The position numbers were made by a program, and so were the translations under genes. A stretch of 64,000 nucleotides of DNA from Parascedosporium putredinis (Eukaryota > Ascomycota > Sordariomycetes > Microascales > Microascaceae): assembly GCA_949357655.1 (NCBI GenBank), contig CASHTG010000002.1, positions 124,001-188,000 of the forward strand. The letters are read 5' to 3'. Below the pieces are notes generated by a model that was given only the letters and a program-made list of their open reading frames with translations, did no database searches and was not told the DNA's origin. Positions 60,002 to 64,000 of the stretch are shown piece by piece (position 1 is the first letter of the stretch; each line of letters begins with the position of its first letter).

Positions 60002-62282
60002 TCAGATGGCTGGTTTGAGGGATTGGCCTTGGGGAGGCACCAGCTGTATGTGGTGTTGCTGTTGAGACTGGTGGTGGTGCGCTTGCTGCTGATGCTGGTG
60101 TTGATGTTGATGCTGTACATGCTGAAGAGCCATCTGTGGAGGCCCTTGGAGCTGCATCTGGCTTTGCGAGGGAATGGGCATCAGACCGGCCGATATCGGG
60201 TGGACGGGTAGACCAGGAGTCATTGGCTGTGGAACTTGATGTTGGGGAGTGAGAGGAGGCTGATGCTGGTGCTGATGGGGGTACTGGTGATGGGGTTGAA
60301 GTTGCAAATGGAGCTGAGGCGGCGCCTGCGCCTGCTGTGGGGTCAGAGGCTGTTGCTGCATCTGGTGTTGTTGCACGTCAACCGTCGACTTCGACAGGGT
60401 TAGCGGTGCAGCCAGAGTCCGTGTCGTGCTCTCCCTGCGACGCTTGGGAGCATCCTTGATCTTAGGATGAGTGTGACACTGTGAAGAGCGTTGGTTAGCA
60501 TGCCGTCTACTATAAAAAGGAGGCCAACTCCCAAATCTGCATGAACCGCCAAAAGACTTACCTTGTATGCGTGCCTGAACCAAGTTGTTCCCTTCTTCTT
60601 GCTACTGACCAGGGCGATCCATTCGTTGCAGCTACCGCAGAGGCCTTCCCAGACATCTGGGTTACCATCCATCCGTCTTGTCTCTTGCGGCTCTTGGAAT
60701 GGGCTGCCTGTCGCCGCGCTGATGCCATGTGTAAATGATTTGTCGTACCAGAAGGCCGAGTTCTTGAGTACTAGCCAACGGCCGGGCTTGCAAATTCCGC
60801 ACCAACCCTCTCTCTTGTTGCCGTGGCCACGTACCCAACGGGGTGTATACAGATCACCTTCAAACCGAAGCTCCTGCTCATGGGGAACAAGGTCCGGATC
60901 CGAAGGGTTCATGTCTTCCGGCGGCGGGGAATTTGCTCCTCGTGCAGGGAGGCATAGAGGTCCGGAGGGTCTGAGAGATCGGTGTAGTGACTATGGAGGG
61001 CATGGGGATCTGCGTTACTTTGAAGCATGCGGAAGAGGCCATGCGAAAGTAGGGGCGGGGGGCCTCGAAATGGTGATGTGCATCAGGATGGTACCCGTGG
61101 GCATGCGAAGGCAATTGTGATGGAAGCTGCGAAGGAAGCAACATGCTGTTGCGGAAGGCCGGTGCTCAGGCATCAAGTACGCATGCTGTTGCGCCGCCTG
61201 CAAATTGCCATAGTTGAGTGGCAGATGGTTGCTTGGGATGGTTGGGGACGAGTGCCTCGACGACATCCTCTGATGAGCGGCAAAGAGCTCGCTTCCAGGG
61301 TGGTACACAAACGGCGATGGCCGCCTGTTAGGACCGGGTCCATAGGAGCCCGTGGACCACCGCTTGTTCCTCGCAGCATCCACGCTATAAGGGGCTGTCC
61401 TCATGCCGGGCCGAGGCGATGGGGAGGCTCTGCCGCGGCTATGCGTCCGTACGAGCTCCGATCGGCTTTGAGGAGTCATGCGCGGAGATGCAACCGGCGA
61501 CAGCTGGGTTGAGGACATGAGCGAGTTCCTGTTCGAGGTAGGCGGGTATTCGGATCCAAAGGAAGGCGCCTCTGAAAGCGCAGCCGAGAAGTCCTCGTAG
61601 GAAGCCATCTCCGATAGACCACCCGAAGTCGACATGGTAAATGACGAACCAGACATGCGGCGATTGTTCATGTTGGTGTCTAGGCAAAGGGGCTCGCCTT
61701 CGGAGTGATGATGGCTTTGATACCTCAAATCTAGAATCGGGATGGCCTCGTCTGTGGTGTATGCCTGGCCAATGTTCATCTCACCGTCCAGGTTGGGCAG
61801 TTCATAGGGATCTTCGCAGGGCTTTTGGTTCCAGGGGTCTATCACATAGGTTAGGTCTGAATGCTAGATGTAACTTGCAGTTTCCATTGAGAATGCGAGG
61901 GCCACTTACTCGACTCTAGTGTCGTCGGTGTGTAGTACTCCTGGTGCATTGAGATTGGGCGCGAGGAGACGGTATCGCTGGGTGTCTGCTGAAGAGATAG
62001 AGATGATGAATCCCATTGGTGAATCCCTCCGTACTCCTCTCCCAGGCTATACGAAAAGCCTTCATGGATAGTGGCTGGCCGAGGTCGCATCTGCGAGGTT
62101 GGCGTTGTCCAAATGCCGGCGGTCGCCATAGCCTCCGACTTCACAGGCATTTCGCTGTCGTTCATTGTGACAATAGGTGTGGGCCGCGGGGTGTGTTCCC
62201 TCTTGAGCTTGTTCTCGATGGGGCTCGAGGTAAACTCTGTGGGAGATTGTTGTATTTGTTGTTGACTATACGTCGTAAGCAT
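60002..62282 (-). CDS. Rua1-type C-terminal domain transcription regulator
   Basis: Exons: 62282-61910, 61838-60562 and 60478-60002; introns are 71 and 83 nt, the first with a CTAAC branch site. The start MLTTYSQQQIQQSP is the first clear ATG of the frame; an upstream ATG at 62346 (MDSTQTL) would need a 31-nt intron. The N-terminal half is Ser/Pro/His-rich. From about residue 456 a conserved domain matches the C terminus of Rua1, the Ustilago regulator of ustilagic acid synthesis: YTPRWVRGHGNKREGWCGIC, PGRWLVLKNSAFWYDKSF, HGISAATGSPF, WEGLCGSC, WFRHAYKCHTHPKIKDAPKRRRE. Paired Cys and His residues suggest zinc binding. The C-terminal tail is H/Q-rich. Three breaks in exon 2 each fit one missing base: about 61151-61162, 61051-61062 and GGGG at 60926. 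2127 + 3 bases gives 709 residues. The domain is firm; the regulated pathway is unknown and no metabolite cluster is visible nearby. Confidence 0.85.
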
Positions 62283-64000
62283 ACTTGTCTTCCTGCGCCA
62301 TCCAGAGTACTGGGGCGACCTACCTTAATGTTTGAGTAGAGTCCATGGCGGATTCTCTAAGACGCACGCAAGGAGTGTGTGAAAGTGGGATGGCAGTGCT
62401 TTCTTGCAGCCGATGCCCTTGAATCGAAGCTTTCCTGTTAGCACTGATTTTTGAAGACGAGTTGGCCCAAAGAAAGCCATTAACACGGGGAGACTGATGC
62501 AGTCGCGCGGGAGGCCACTCAGAAACTGAACGACTGAGATGCGATCAACGACGGATGTGGCGGCGCATAATCGAGCATGTTGAAGTGCCATACGTTGGGG
62601 GACCGTTCGAAACCAAAGGAGAATGCTCTGCGCATAGAAAAAAGGGAGAGAAGGGCAAGGCGAAATGTGATATTGGCGAGTGAAGGCTCCGTCTCGTACG
62701 TGTGGGTGGAATAGAGTCGGAATAGCGAGGGGTTTTAGACTTACAGAGAATGGTTTGGCGCAATGGCCCGGTTTAAGCGAGCTGGTTAAACGACTTATCA
62801 AAGTCGAAAAAGAAGGAAATTAAGGAGAGCGTGTGCGAGGGAGCGCGCAAGACTCAAGGATCAATCTCCGAGCGAGGAAATAAAGAGTTGTTGGCCAAGT
62901 CCGGGTTCGAAGGAGTGGATGAAAAGCGAGAGCGATAGTGAGGAGGAATTCTTCCAACCAGTCTCGATCGAGGGCTTTCGACTGCGAGGTCTCGTCTTTC
63001 CCGGTTTCCTTCCGGCAAGCGATACAGAAACTGTTGTTTAGACAGATTGCGCGGGGTGTTCGTTCTTCTTGTCGAATCCCTTCCAAGAGAGCAAGATCCG
63101 AATGGGCACGGCGCTGGTTTGTCGAAGACAGACGGGGTATCGAGATCGGGGAAATGAAAGCGTATACTACCGACTCGTTTGGGTGTTGATGCGTTCAAGT
63201 AGGCAACTGGCTGGGTCTTATCCGGAGGGGGAGAAGAGAGGGCCAGCTCTTTAGTTATAGGTGTATAGGTCGGGTGGGTATTAACAAGCGGAAGGAAGGC
63301 TCGGGATTCGAAGGTTAATAGAAGAATATTATAGATCAAACTAAGACAGGAGAAAAGGAGCGACTAATAGTGATAGGTGTAAGACTGTAAGTGGGAAGAC
63401 GGGCGAAAAGAGGATCGGAAAAGAAGGCAAGTATGAGGGGCGGTGCTGGACCCTGGAGAGTATAAAAGAAGAGCGGGAAGAGATCTTGCGCGCATCCTCT
63501 TCGTACCTCGACACTTCAGCACGGTCAGGTTCGGAACATCGGTAGGAGCCCAGCCGGGTTCCTTGATACACGCCTGGGTGGTGTCTGTGGCCGGAGGAGA
63601 GAAAGAAAGAAGAAGAAAGGTACCCGATGGTGGGATGTGGATCTGGGGGGTCAGGGACGGCGGGAGCGAGAACGAGCGAGGATTTTGGACTGAATGGATG
63701 AGGAACCAAGGTTGGCGGTACCTACAGCATGCCGCAGCAGGTACCTGACGTATAGTGTGTGGTGTGGGTATCTTGGGGACTGGAGGGTGGACAAGGTGTG
63801 GAGAGTCGAGTCGAGGGAATGAAGGGGTGGGGTGGGGGAGGGGGTGGGTTTGTGGAATGTGGGTTTTGGGGCGTGTGTGGTGTAAGAGCTCCAAATCCAG
63901 TACCAGCTGGCCCCAGTTCCAGACACCAGACTAGCCGGGGTGGGCCGCCCTTTCCCACATCTCTCCTCGCTGAGGCCGGGCGAGGGCGGGCTCGGAGACA
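62283..64000 (-). promoter_or_regulatory. Upstream region of the Rua1-like gene to the window edge
   Basis: On the minus strand this is the presumed leader and promoter. It contains C/CA-rich sense-strand tracts near 63780-63880 and a CAGGTACCTG palindrome at about 63738. No second gene was recognised before the window ends. Confidence 0.3.

Noticed and set aside
62293..62323. 31-nt intron linking an upstream ATG (62346) to the Rua1-like gene
   Set aside because: Shorter than credible fungal introns; the in-frame ATG at 62282 is simpler.
1..64000. Biosynthetic, defence or selfish-element gene cluster
   Set aside because: The recognised genes are unrelated housekeeping and regulatory genes; no PKS, NRPS, terpene synthase, NLR-like, transposon or toxin-like gene was seen.

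Overview
The window looks like nuclear DNA of a filamentous ascomycete (Pezizomycotina, most likely Sordariomycetes; the rank is inferred from protein resemblance only). Genes carry short introns with GTAAGT/GTGAGT-like donors, CTAAC/CTGAC-like branch points and CAG/TAG acceptors. The encoded proteins include LEU2, POB3 without an HMG box, a Rua1-type C-terminal domain regulator, a CRIB effector and an SREBP-like bHLH factor. No bacterial operon, CRISPR array, rRNA, intact tRNA or recognisable transposon protein was found.

Layout: a NIPA/DUF803 membrane protein is cut by the left edge (1-2088, +). A gene-poor stretch of about 19 kb follows (2.1-21.2 kb), holding only an unassigned long open frame, a tRNA-like fragment and a small motif cluster. 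Next come a CRIB-domain protein (21.2-23.8 kb, +) and, converging on it, a bHLH transcription factor (28.1-26.1 kb, -). About 5 kb later a run of minus-strand genes begins: POB3 (35.7-33.5 kb), an EVE-domain protein (37.7-36.3 kb), LEU2 (40.0-38.4 kb) and a PHD-finger protein (45.8-42.2 kb). After another gene-poor stretch of about 14 kb lies a Rua1-like regulator (62.3-60.0 kb, -), with its presumed promoter running to the right edge.

The genes do not form a pathway or biosynthetic cluster. They are mostly housekeeping or regulatory: chromatin (POB3, PHD, perhaps EVE), leucine biosynthesis, two transcription regulators, a small-GTPase effector and a probable magnesium transporter. I found no convincing new system.

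The most important observation concerns the sequence itself. All eight recognisable genes are broken by one to six single-base frame changes (about 20 in roughly 14.5 kb of coding sequence). Most look like one missing base in a short homopolymer, and two look like one extra base. Correcting them makes the summed exon length of all seven complete genes a multiple of three, with conserved residues continuing across each break. Uncorrected sequencing indels explain this better than pseudogenes, so automated gene calls here would be truncated or split. Exon coordinates below are given on the sequence as supplied.
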